Below are positions 16,976-27,911 of a stretch of DNA of 64,000 nt, piece after piece (the first letter of the stretch is position 1; each line of letters starts with the position of its first letter). The notes under the pieces were generated by a model, which made no database searches, had not been told where the DNA came from, and saw only the letters and a list, made by a program, of their open reading frames with translations. Origin of the DNA: Trinickia diaoshuihuensis (lineage in GTDB: Bacteria > Pseudomonadota > Gammaproteobacteria > Burkholderiales > Burkholderiaceae); NCBI RefSeq assembly GCF_003390925.1, contig NZ_QUBS01000090.1:124001-188000 (forward strand), read 5' to 3'. A program made the translations under genes and the position numbers.

Positions 16976-19396
16976 TCAAGGGCGACCGACATCGTCCTTC
17001 ACCGACACGTCGCAGAGCAACCGCCAGTGACGTTCGAGCGTGCGTGTGGCGTTACCGGCAACCACGACCGTGCCGCTCAAGTGAATGTCCCGGCTCGAAC
17101 TGCCGATCATGATCTGGAACTCGCCGGGCTCCACGATGCGCTCGCCTCGACCATCCGTGAAGTTGAGCATGTCCACCGGCAATGTGACATGGACGGTACG
17201 GCGCGCGCCCGCGGGAACGAACACGCGCTGAAAACCCTTCAGCTCTCGCACGGGCCGCACGACCGATGCAACGCGATCCGCCACGTAGATCTGAACCACC
17301 TCGATCCCGTCATGGGCTCCCGCGTTGCCGACCTCGAACGTAAATTCGAATTGTCCGTCGCCGATATCCGCGCGCTGCTTGATCCACTGTAGCGCACCGT
17401 ATTCGAATCGCGTGTAACCGAGGCCGAACCCGAACGGGTAGCGCGACCCGAAGTGATAAGCGATCGGCGTACCCGCGCTTTTGAGCTTGTGGTTATAGAC
17501 GTAGGGCACCGCGCCGACATTCTTCGGAATCGACAAGGGCAGCCTGCCGCTAAAATTGGCCGCGCCCGAGATCAATTGCACGAGCGCATCGGCGCCGCCT
17601 TCGCCCGGAGAAAAGGCGAGAATATGGGCGGCGACGGAATCTTCCAGACCGCCCAGGTTATATGGACGCCCGCCCGTTTGCACGACGACCGCCGGCGTGC
17701 CGCTCGCCACGACGGCGCTCAATAACGCCTGCTGTACGCCAGGCAAGTCGAGACTATCGGTATCGGAGCCCTCGCCCACCGTACCCGATTGAAACAGGCC
17801 AGACAAATCGCCGACGAAGACAAACGCCACGTCGGCCGAGCGCGCAACGCGAACCGCCTCGTCGATCTGGCCGACGTCGCGGCTGACCGGCGTCGGCCGG
17901 TTCTCGCCGACAGCACGCGCCATGTCCACGTCTCCCGGATATACGGGCGTGCCGGCGCGGCGTTCGCGAATGATGTCGCACCCTTTCGCGTACGCGACAC
18001 GATCGCTTCCGTACCGCTCCTTGAATGCTTGCAACGGTGTCTTGACGGCCGAACGTGCTTGCTCGCCCGCCGTAATCAAATGCACGGGGAAGCTATACCC
18101 CGCGAGCAGCGCGAGCGGGTCGTCGGCGGTCGGGCCGATGACCGCGATACTCGCCTCGCCACCGGCGTCGAGCGGAAGCACCGCGTCGTTTTTCAGCAGG
18201 ATGATCGACTCCAAGGCGGCGCGACGCGCCACGGCCGTCGCGCGCGGGCTGTTGACGTTGACACCGTCCGGGTCCGCATAGGGATGCTCGAATAACCCAA
18301 GCCGGAACTTCGCCGTCAGCACACGAGACACGGCCGCGTCGATGACCGACATATCGATGTCGCCCCGCTCGATCGCGGTTTCCAAATGCAGCGCGCATTC
18401 GTGTCCGGGCAGTTCGACGTCGAGGCCGGCGTTGTACGCCAAGGCCGCGGCTTTCGCCGCGTCGGGCGCCACGCCATGATGCGAGTAGAGCAGATTGACT
18501 CCGGCGTAGTCGGCCACGACGAGTCCGTCGAATCCCCATTTGCGGCGCAACGTACCCTCGATCAGCACCTGATCGGCATGGCAAGGAATACCGTCGATGT
18601 CGTGATAAGCGGGCATCACCGCGCCGGCGTTCGCCAGCTTCACGGCCATTTCGAACGGCAAAAGAAAGATATCGTTGAATTCCCTCGGCCCGATGTGAAC
18701 CGGCGCATGATTTCGGCCGCCCTCGCTTGCCGAGTGCCCCGCAAAATGCTTCAGCGTCGCGAGCAAATCCCGGCGTTCGCCCTGGAGCCCCAAGACGTAC
18801 CGGGTAGCCATGACCCCGACCAAATAAGGATCCTCGCCAAACGTTTCTTCCGTACGCCCCCAACGAGGATCGCGCGAGACATCGAGCACGGGCGCGAGGC
18901 CTTGATGACAACCGATCGATCGCGCTTGTTCGCCGATCGTGCGCCCCACCTCCTCGATCAGATCGGCATCCCACGTCGCGGCATAGTTGAGCGGCGCGGG
19001 AAACAGCGTCGCGCCCTCGATCATGAGTCCGACGAGACATTCCTCATGGGACATCACGGGAATACCGAGGCGCGTCTCTTCGACCATCCTGCGCTGCAAG
19101 GCGTTGAACGCTCGAACGCCCTCGTGCGCCTCGACTGTGTGCGTGCCGAGCGGCCGCGTGATTTGCCCAAGGCCATGCTCGAGCAACTGATCGACGGTAA
19201 TGTCCGTTTCGCGCTGAGCAAAATCGGCGAGCCGCCATCTGTGGTTGCCGTCGGCCGACAGCTTCAGCCACCCCGCGTGCAACTGCGCGATTTTTTCCCG
19301 CAGCGTCATGCGCGCAAGCAGATCGGCTACGCGCTCGGCAATAGGCGCCGCCGCGTCACGGTACAAGGCCGGTTGTTCAGCAATATCGATTGGCAT
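16976..19396 (-). CDS. Glycoside hydrolase family 3 beta-glycosidase
   Basis: The 806-residue protein has the GH3 order: a TIM-barrel domain, an alpha/beta sandwich domain and a C-terminal fibronectin type III-like domain. The nucleophile is the aspartate in GLVVADYAGV; the ADY form rather than SDW resembles beta-xylosidase and exo-beta-glucosidase branches. KHFAGHS and the later QTGGRPYN and GFGLGYTRFEY segments are typical. No signal peptide follows the chosen start (MPIDIAEQ, 19396, GAGAG upstream), so it is cytoplasmic and cleaves imported oligosaccharides. It is the last gene of the LacI-controlled ABC operon. The exact sugar, xyloside or glucoside, cannot be told. Confidence 0.93.
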   Translation of the reverse strand: MPIDIAEQPALYRDAAAPIAERVADLLARMTLREKIAQLHAGWLKLSADGNHRWRLADFAQRETDITVDQLLEHGLGQITRPLGTHTVEAHEGVRAFNALQRRMVEETRLGIPVMSHEECLVGLMIEGATLFPAPLNYAATWDADLIEEVGRTIGEQARSIGCHQGLAPVLDVSRDPRWGRTEETFGEDPYLVGVMATRYVLGLQGERRDLLATLKHFAGHSASEGGRNHAPVHIGPREFNDIFLLPFEMAVKLANAGAVMPAYHDIDGIPCHADQVLIEGTLRRKWGFDGLVVADYAGVNLLYSHHGVAPDAAKAAALAYNAGLDVELPGHECALHLETAIERGDIDMSVIDAAVSRVLTAKFRLGLFEHPYADPDGVNVNSPRATAVARRAALESIILLKNDAVLPLDAGGEASIAVIGPTADDPLALLAGYSFPVHLITAGEQARSAVKTPLQAFKERYGSDRVAYAKGCDIIRERRAGTPVYPGDVDMARAVGENRPTPVSRDVGQIDEAVRVARSADVAFVFVGDLSGLFQSGTVGEGSDTDSLDLPGVQQALLSAVVASGTPAVVVQTGGRPYNLGGLEDSVAAHILAFSPGEGGADALVQLISGAANFSGRLPLSIPKNVGAVPYVYNHKLKSAGTPIAYHFGSRYPFGFGLGYTRFEYGALQWIKQRADIGDGQFEFTFEVGNAGAHDGIEVVQIYVADRVASVVRPVRELKGFQRVFVPAGARRTVHVTLPVDMLNFTDGRGERIVEPGEFQIMIGSSSRDIHLSGTVVVAGNATRTLERHWRLLCDVSVKDDVGRP

Positions 19397-19428
19397 GGAA
19401 GCTCTCGCTTGGATAAATGAATGACCGA

Positions 19429-20595
<1,167 letters not shown>

Positions 20596-20601
20596 GATTG
20601 A

Positions 20602-21447
20602 TCAACCTTTTAGCGATCCCGCCATCATTCCCTTGATCACACGTTCTTGACCGAACGCATAGACGGCAATCAAAGGAAGCGAGGTGAGCGTGACGAGCGC
20701 AAGCATCGCGGGAACGTTCGACGAATACTGCCCCTGGAAGTCCCATATCGCGAGCGGGAGCGTGCGGTGTCCAGGCGTCGACGTCAGTACGTAGGCGAAG
20801 ATGAACTCATTCCAGAGCGCAACGGCGTTGTAGATCGCAACGGTGGCGAGCCCCGGCGTGGAGAGCGGAAAGTAGATTCGCCAAAATATCTTGAGCGGTC
20901 CGCAGCCGTCCAAACAAGCGGCCTCCTCCAATTCACGCGGAATCTGCCGCATGAACTCGGTCAAGATGAAGATCGAAATCGGCAAACTGAATGCGACGTA
21001 CGGCCCGATCAAAGCAAAGGCGGAATCGTACAAGCCGATATTTCGGACGAGGAGATAAATCGGAACCAAGGTGGCGTGTATCGGCACGATCATCGCCGCC
21101 ACCACGAGGCCGAACAACGTCTTCCCGAAAGGGAAATGGAGCCGAGCAAAGGCATAGGCAGCCATCGAACTCAGCAAGACGATCAATAGCACCGACACGC
21201 CGACCACGAAACAACTGTTGAGCAGGTAGGTGAAGAACGGTCCCTGCAATACCGATGCGTACTCGGCAAAATCGAGATGCCGCGGCAAGGCCCATACCGA
21301 ATCCGCGAAAGATTCCTCCTGCGACTTCAAGCTCGTGACGATCACGAAGAGAAAAGGAAGCGTGGTGACGGCGAGCCAGATGAGCGCGAGGAAATACGAC
21401 ACGCCGCGTTTGGCCTGCGCCATCCCTCGAATTCTCGGAGCGAACAT
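20602..21447 (-). CDS. Sugar ABC transporter permease (MalG type)
   Basis: The 281-residue CUT1 inner-membrane permease has six predicted membrane segments and the EAA loop [23 protein letters not shown] used to contact the ATPase. The start at 21447 (MFAPRIRG) is chosen because it lies 2 bp after the upstream permease stop; the frame stays open further upstream but only as a shadow of that gene. It is part of the five-gene LacI-controlled operon. Confidence 0.94.
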   Translation of the reverse strand: MFAPRIRGMAQAKRGVSYFLALIWLAVTTLPFLFVIVTSLKSQEESFADSVWALPRHLDFAEYASVLQGPFFTYLLNSCFVVGVSVLLIVLLSSMAAYAFARLHFPFGKTLFGLVVAAMIVPIHATLVPIYLLVRNIGLYDSAFALIGPYVAFSLPISIFILTEFMRQIPRELEEAACLDGCGPLKIFWRIYFPLSTPGLATVAIYNAVALWNEFIFAYVLTSTPGHRTLPLAIWDFQGQYSSNVPAMLALVTLTSLPLIAVYAFGQERVIKGMMAGSLKG

Positions 21448-21449
21448 GG

Positions 21450-22382
21450 TCAGACCTTTTGCGAGTAGCGTTGCGTCGCGCGCATGGCGGCGGCGGCAAC
21501 GAGCGCGACGATCAGGAACATCGCGGAGGCGATCGTGCTTCCGTAACCGAGTTGGAACGCGCTGAATACCTTGTTGTACATATAGGTCGCCATCAGTTCG
21601 GAGGCGTGTTCGGGACCCCCGCCCGTCATGACGAACACAAGATCGAAGTACCTGAGCGAGCCCAGAACGGCCAGCAACATCGCCGTGCGAATCGTGCCTT
21701 GCAAATGCGGCAGCTTGATGCGCCAAAAGATCGTGGATTCGGAGGCGCCGTCGAGTCTCGCCGCTTCGCTCAACTCGGCGGGAAACGAGGACAGCCCAGC
21801 GAGAAACAGAATCATGTAGAACGGGATGTTCTGCCAGCAGATGACCGCAATCGTGGCGGCAAGCGAAAAATGCGGATCCCCAAGCCAATCTTGAGCCAAT
21901 CCATCGAGTCCGATCGCGCGCAAACCGACGTTCAGAGGACCGAAATTCGGATCATAGACGTTCTTGAACAGCACGCCGATGGCGACGCTCGACATCAGCA
22001 AAGGCAGGAAATAGAGCAGTTTCAGTACTCTCGATCCCTGCCCCGCCTTGTCCAACATGACGGCAAGCACGAGCGCGATCGGCAACTGAATCACGACTGA
22101 AAACAGCGCCAGCAGCAAATTGTTGCGCAACGCCTTCCAGAACACGGCGTCCTGCGACAGGTGGACCCAGTTGGCGAGGCCGACGAACCGCGCGCCGCTG
22201 CCGAGCCCATTCCAATCGAGCAACGACAAACGGAAACTGCCGGCGAGCGGATAGAGCAAGAATACGCCGAGCAACAACATCGAAGGCGCAAGCAAAACCA
22301 CGACGCCGAGCCACTGCGAACCCACCTTGCGTCGCCCACTCGATATCTTCGATACGTCGGATTCAACCGTCACCGTACTCAA
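21450..22382 (-). CDS. Sugar ABC transporter permease (MalF/UgpA type)
   Basis: The roughly 310-residue CUT1 permease has six membrane segments and the EAA-type loop [25 protein letters not shown] at 22388 overlaps the Shine-Dalgarno GGAGG, so the TTG at 22382, five bases after it, is the likelier start. It pairs with the MalG-type permease, separated by 2 bp. The substrate is inferred to be an oligosaccharide because a GH3 enzyme ends the operon. Confidence 0.93.
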   Translation of the reverse strand: MSTVTVESDVSKISSGRRKVGSQWLGVVVLLAPSMLLLGVFLLYPLAGSFRLSLLDWNGLGSGARFVGLANWVHLSQDAVFWKALRNNLLLALFSVVIQLPIALVLAVMLDKAGQGSRVLKLLYFLPLLMSSVAIGVLFKNVYDPNFGPLNVGLRAIGLDGLAQDWLGDPHFSLAATIAVICWQNIPFYMILFLAGLSSFPAELSEAARLDGASESTIFWRIKLPHLQGTIRTAMLLAVLGSLRYFDLVFVMTGGGPEHASELMATYMYNKVFSAFQLGYGSTIASAMFLIVALVAAAAMRATQRYSQKV

Positions 22383-22424
22383 GACCACCTCCGGCTTTTA
22401 GTGCATGCAGTCGATCGACGCGAA

Positions 22425-23711
<1,287 letters not shown>

Positions 23712-23740
23712 CCATGTCTCCATCGTTGTCTACCAGCGTC

Positions 23741-23756
23741 ACGTTATCGCTAACGT
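23741..23756. promoter_or_regulatory. Predicted LacI-family operator, ABC-operon side
   Basis: ACGTTATCGCTAACGT has six-base matching arms (ACGTTA and TAACGT) around TCGC with a central CpG, the usual LacI/GalR style. It lies 30 bp upstream of the binding-protein start. A closely similar site precedes the lacI-like gene. Confidence 0.65.
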
Positions 23757-23911
23757 TAGTTCATGTTAGGTTTGCCCGAAAACAGCCGCTATCAGTGTTT
23801 ACCCGCCGCACCTCTCGGCTCGGCCATGTGCTCTTCCTTAGTCATTCCCATCGTGCATAAGAGCACTGAATTCGTTTTATCCCGCCCATCCGCGCAGTCC
23901 CTGATAAGATG

Positions 23912-23927
23912 ACGTTACCGCTACCGT
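23912..23927. promoter_or_regulatory. Predicted LacI-family operator, regulator side
   Basis: ACGTTACCGCTACCGT matches the site at 23741 at 14 of 16 positions. It lies 48 bp upstream of the LacI-family gene, suggesting autoregulation and shared control of the divergent gap. Confidence 0.6.
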
Positions 23928-23975
23928 CGATGGTGCCAAGGCCCGCGTAGCGAGTAGACTGAATCGCAGCTCGCA

Positions 23976-25043
23976 ATGAACGAAATGAGCAAACAAGCCC
24001 CCACCCTTGCGCAGGTCGCGAAAATTGCCGGCGTCTCGCAGATGACCGCGTCGCGCGCGCTCAACGACAAGCCCGGCGTCTCGCAGGAAACACGCGAGGA
24101 GGTGCTGAAGATCGCCTCGGACCTCGGATATGTCGTCAACCGCAGCGCGCAAAAGCTCTCCGGCAGCCGTAACGGCATCATCGGCATCATGACGCCCGTA
24201 CTCGACAATCACTACGTCGGCGAACTCGTCGTCGGCGTCGGCCGGGCTGCGCGCGCGCAAGGGTATGAAACGCTCGTCTATACGCTGTTTGACGAAGACC
24301 GTCATTCGCACCGCTCGGTCTTGGGATTGATCCGGCAGTTCACCGATGGAGTGGTCGCGATCCTGCCTCGCGAATCCGCCTATTTCAGCGCGCTTGCGGC
24401 AGCCAACGTTCCCGTCGTCGCCATCGATCAACGCGGCAGCCTCGACGGCTTCCCCTCGATTTCCGTCGACAGTTACGGCGGCGCCATGCGTGCGGTCGAG
24501 CATTTGGCGCAACTCGGCCATACTCGCATCGGCTTCGTCGGCGGGGACGAGTCGATCGAAGGCGTGCGCGATAGGCGGCGAGGTTATGTCGATGGGCTGG
24601 CTAGACTCGGGTTGCAAAGCGACCCACGGCTTATCGTCCCCGGCGATCTTTCGCAGATGAGGGCATTCGAGGCGGGATGCACATTGCTTGCGCTTCCCGA
24701 GCCGCCTACCGCGATCTTCGCCGTGAACGACTTGAGCGCCTTCGGGGTGATCGCCGCGGCGCGCGAACAGGGCCTCAAGGTCCCCATCGACCTTTCCGTT
24801 GTCGGTTTCGACGATATCCCGATGGCGTCGCAAGTGCATCCGCCGTTGACGACGATACGTCAGCCGTTCGCGCAGATGGGGCGCGCCGCCGTGCAGACGC
24901 TGCTCTCGCAGATGGAAAACGACGATACGATAGCGCCGCGCATCGTGCTGCCGACCGAGCTGATCGTGAGACAATCCACGGGGCCTGCGCCGCGTCAGGC
25001 CGCCGAGCGCCGCTCGAAGGCACGCCATCGAGAGAAAACTTAA
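23976..25043 (+). CDS. LacI-family transcriptional regulator
   Basis: The 355-residue regulator has the LacI helix-turn-helix PTLAQVAKIAGVSQMTASRA and hinge helix (VNRSAQKLSGSRN), then a periplasmic-binding-protein-like effector domain (GIIGIMTPVLDNHYVGEL, then VVGFDDIPMASQVHPPLTT). It is divergent from the ABC transporter-GH3 operon and flanked by two matching palindromes, so it is almost certainly the local repressor, relieved by the imported sugar or a product of the GH3 enzyme. Its stop TAA overlaps a possible upstream ATG of the next gene. Confidence 0.95.
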   Translation: MNEMSKQAPTLAQVAKIAGVSQMTASRALNDKPGVSQETREEVLKIASDLGYVVNRSAQKLSGSRNGIIGIMTPVLDNHYVGELVVGVGRAARAQGYETLVYTLFDEDRHSHRSVLGLIRQFTDGVVAILPRESAYFSALAAANVPVVAIDQRGSLDGFPSISVDSYGGAMRAVEHLAQLGHTRIGFVGGDESIEGVRDRRRGYVDGLARLGLQSDPRLIVPGDLSQMRAFEAGCTLLALPEPPTAIFAVNDLSAFGVIAAAREQGLKVPIDLSVVGFDDIPMASQVHPPLTTIRQPFAQMGRAAVQTLLSQMENDDTIAPRIVLPTELIVRQSTGPAPRQAAERRSKARHREKT

Positions 25044-25072
25044 TGCGCGATCGCGCATCAGACGGAGCGACT

Positions 25073-25921
25073 ATGACCGACCCGCAGCGCGCCAAACCTC
25101 GAACCCGCAAAACCACGCGCCCCGCCGCGCGTATTCGCATCGGCATTGGAGGCTGGACTTACGAGCCTTGGCGCGGCCGTTTCTACCCGGGCGACCTCAC
25201 GCAAAAACGCGAGCTCGAATACGCGAGCCGCCAATTGACTTCGATCGAAATCAACGGCACGTTCTACGGCACGCAACGCGCAACCAGTTTCGAAAAGTGG
25301 CATGACGAGACGCCCGACGATTTCGTCTTTTCGCTGAAAGCCCCGCGCTTCGCCACGCATCGCCGCGTCCTGGCCGAAGCCGGCGATTCGATCGAGCGGT
25401 TTTTCTCGAGCGGGGTACTCGCCTTAAAAGACAAGCTGGGGCCGATCAACTGGCAATTCGCGCCGACCAAGCAATTCGATGCCGAGGATTTCGATGGGTT
25501 CCTGCGCTTGCTGCCGCAGCAAATCGATGGACGCACCATCCGGCATGCCGTCGAAGTCAGACACGAAAGCTTCGCGCACCCGGAGTTCATCGCGCTCGCC
25601 CGCGAACATGAAGTTGCCGTCGTCATCGCCGGCGACAGCGATTATCCGCAGATCGCGGACGTCACCGCTCCGTTCGTCTATGCGCGCATCATGGGGACGG
25701 TCGAACAGGAATCGCTCGGATATTCGAAGCAGGCGTTGGATGCTTGGGCCGAGCGAGCCAAGCAGTGGGCGACGGGTGCACGACCCGAAGATTTGCGCAG
25801 CGTCGAGCCCGCGACACGCGAGCCGGCGCCGTGCGATGTCTTCCTTTATGTGATCAGCGGTTATAAAGCGAACAATCCGCGGGCCGCCATGGCGCTGATC
25901 GAGCGCGTCGACAAAACCTAG
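25073..25921 (+). CDS. DUF72-family protein
   Basis: The 282-residue TIM-barrel-like protein carries the DUF72 signature IGIGGWTYEPWRGRFYP and the later YARIMGTVE region. The biochemical function of the family is unknown; an N-terminal basic tail (residues 1-22) precedes the fold. The start at 25073 (MTDPQRAK) has GGAG five bases upstream; the in-frame ATG at 25043 overlaps the lacI stop and is the alternative. It follows lacI in the same direction and may be read from that transcript, without a clear link in function. Confidence 0.9.
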   Translation: MTDPQRAKPRTRKTTRPAARIRIGIGGWTYEPWRGRFYPGDLTQKRELEYASRQLTSIEINGTFYGTQRATSFEKWHDETPDDFVFSLKAPRFATHRRVLAEAGDSIERFFSSGVLALKDKLGPINWQFAPTKQFDAEDFDGFLRLLPQQIDGRTIRHAVEVRHESFAHPEFIALAREHEVAVVIAGDSDYPQIADVTAPFVYARIMGTVEQESLGYSKQALDAWAERAKQWATGARPEDLRSVEPATREPAPCDVFLYVISGYKANNPRAAMALIERVDKT

Positions 25922-25958
25922 TAGCGTCCGGTAGGGTCGTCGGCGCCGCATGACCCCG

Positions 25959-26897
25959 TCAGGCCTCGAGGAACGCGAGGACCCGATTCGCGACCGCGCG
26001 CGGCGCCTCCTCGGGCATATAGTGTCCGCAATCGTTGAATACGCCGCCGCGAACGTCGTGAGCCACCATGCGGATCGTATCGAACAGCATCGATCCGACG
26101 CCCCTATCCGCCCCGAACGCGAGCACGGGTATCTCGAGCCGGGTCTCGGCGCGCCGGCGGTTCTGTTCGAGCCCCTCGACACTAAATACATGCCGGTAGT
26201 AAGAGAGCGCGGAGCGCGTCGCACCGGGTAAGGCGTTCACTCTCACGTACTCGTCGAGATCCGCGGGTGTGATTGTCCAATCGCGTAGCGCCTTGGCACG
26301 GAACAGCCAGGTCAAGAATTCACGTTCGCGGCCCCGCAGCAGGATTTCAGGCAGATCGTCCAACCGGTTGAAACCGAAATGCCAGGTCTTGACGTTGGCT
26401 TCCTCGCTCGGGATACGTGCCGGCGCAAGCGGTGTGACGCCGGGCAGCGCCGAGTCGAAGACCGCGAGACGGCGCACCTCCCGCGGCCACTCGGCCGCAT
26501 ACGCGTAGCCGATCCAACTGCCGATATCGTGACCCACGACGTCGATCGGCCCCGATGACGTCAACGCCAACGCCTGAGCAAGCCCGTGGATGTCAGCGGC
26601 CGCCGTTCGCATGTCGTACCCCGCGACAGCACGATCCGAATCGCCCATGCCTCTCGGATCGACGGCGATCACGCGCCTTCCCGCCTCGGCGAGCAAGGGC
26701 ATGACGTATCGCCATGCATACCAGCTTTGCGGCCATCCCGGCAGCAACAGCACCGGCTCGCCGCGCCCGCCCTCGACGAAATGCAGGCGCACGCCGTTCA
26801 CCGTGGTGGTCTCGCGATGGAACACGCGCCAGAATTGGGTGGAATCGAACGGCGGACACGTATCGGCCGCCGAGGTATCAATGACGCTGTGCTCCAT
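25959..26897 (-). CDS. Alpha/beta-fold hydrolase, epoxide-hydrolase-like
   Basis: The 312-residue hydrolase has the oxyanion-hole region LLLPGWPQSW, the nucleophile elbow VVGHDIGSW (Asp nucleophile, as in epoxide hydrolases and haloalkane dehalogenases) and the catalytic histidine in NDCGHYMPEE. It is cytosolic. It is transcribed away from the TetR gene's downstream end with a long palindrome 73 bp upstream of its start, so it is probably the TetR target. The substrate could be an epoxide, ester or haloalkane; the family alone does not decide. Confidence 0.9.
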   Translation of the reverse strand: MEHSVIDTSAADTCPPFDSTQFWRVFHRETTTVNGVRLHFVEGGRGEPVLLLPGWPQSWYAWRYVMPLLAEAGRRVIAVDPRGMGDSDRAVAGYDMRTAAADIHGLAQALALTSSGPIDVVGHDIGSWIGYAYAAEWPREVRRLAVFDSALPGVTPLAPARIPSEEANVKTWHFGFNRLDDLPEILLRGREREFLTWLFRAKALRDWTITPADLDEYVRVNALPGATRSALSYYRHVFSVEGLEQNRRRAETRLEIPVLAFGADRGVGSMLFDTIRMVAHDVRGGVFNDCGHYMPEEAPRAVANRVLAFLEA

Positions 26898-26969
26898 GAC
26901 GATCTACTCCTCTTTCGAATGTCGTGCCGACGCGTCGCCGAGCGGCGCAGCGAAGCACGGATGGGTCAT

Positions 26970-27003
26970 GCCCTATTTGGGAACGATCATTTCCAAATAG
27001 GGC
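26970..27003. promoter_or_regulatory. Long palindrome, predicted TetR operator for the hydrolase gene
   Basis: The arms GCCCTATTTGGGAA (26970-26983) and TTTCCAAATAGGGC (26990-27003) match at 13 of 14 positions around a six-base centre. It lies between the TetR stop and the hydrolase start. An A-run follows on the + strand, so there is no T-run behind the stem in either direction of transcription that needs terminating. An operator is more likely than a terminator. Confidence 0.55.
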
Positions 27004-27011
27004 AAAAAAAT

Positions 27012-27632
27012 TCAATCGAGCAATTTCAGTGCGTTTTCGACAACGCCCAGCATTTCGCCGTGCGACCGGCCTGTCTTGCCCAGGACGCGCATGCCCTGAA
27101 CGATGCAAAGTAGCAGCCGCCCCGCGGACTCCACGTCCAACCGGGCGGAGATCGAGCCGTCTTCCTGTCCTTGCCGGATCGCGTCCATGAGGCGCTTTTC
27201 ATGCACCTTGAGCACGCCCGCGACCCGCTTGGCCATATCCGCATCGGAGCTAGCCAGATCGATGGCGCTGCCGACCACGAGACAGCCGCGCCGGCCCACC
27301 ACGCCGTGACTGTACTCGGCATACAGTCTAAGGATCGCCTCGACGCTTTCCCTTCCCGTCTTTGCATTCGCCAGTTCCTGCGCCATGCGTGCGTTGCGCA
27401 AGCCGACATAACGCTCGAAAGCGGCCAGAAAAATCGCGCGCTTGTCCTTGAATGCTTTGTAAAGGCTGCCTTCGGTGATACCGAGCGCCTGCGTGAGCCT
27501 GGCCAGCGACGTGGCGTGGAAGCCAAGCTCGCTGAAGACGACGATCGCCTTGTCCAGTATGTCGTCGAGCACGAATTCACGGGGCCGGCCCGGCCCTCGC
27601 GATTCGGCTACGCCTTCGGTGGAAGTGTTCAT
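27012..27632 (-). CDS. TetR-family transcriptional regulator
   Basis: The 206-residue regulator has an N-terminal helix-turn-helix (ILDKAIVVFSELGFHATSLA, then ALGITEGSLYKAFKDKRAIF) and an all-helical ligand domain with GRRGCLVVGSAID, as in the AcrR/NemR-like branch. The start at 27632 (MNTSTEG) is preferred over an extension through 27668. It lies upstream of the hydrolase on the same strand and presumably represses it through the palindrome at 26970. Confidence 0.92.
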   Translation of the reverse strand: MNTSTEGVAESRGPGRPREFVLDDILDKAIVVFSELGFHATSLARLTQALGITEGSLYKAFKDKRAIFLAAFERYVGLRNARMAQELANAKTGRESVEAILRLYAEYSHGVVGRRGCLVVGSAIDLASSDADMAKRVAGVLKVHEKRLMDAIRQGQEDGSISARLDVESAGRLLLCIVQGMRVLGKTGRSHGEMLGVVENALKLLD

Positions 27633-27911
27633 ACCGCAGATATTAGGAAGTAAACACCTCCAAATCAAGAGAGTTTTTCGCGCTGTAGCCGATGGCGGAT
27701 TTCAGCCAACACGACACTTCGCGCGGCATCATTCCCACTATCTGGCGCAAACCCTCGCGCGGACGAGGTATTGCTCTCACCATTTGGTTCACTTTGTCCT
27801 AACCTGGTTTCCGCGAATCTAGAAACCACCGTCGAGTCCATTCATCGATGCGACACCGCGTTGCCGCGTGGCTTAGGCGCATCCGTCGAGGGCTTGGTGC
27901 ACGGAGACCCT

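Noticed and set aside
26970-27003. Intrinsic terminator of the TetR gene
   Set aside because: On the TetR transcript the T-run comes before the stem, not after it.
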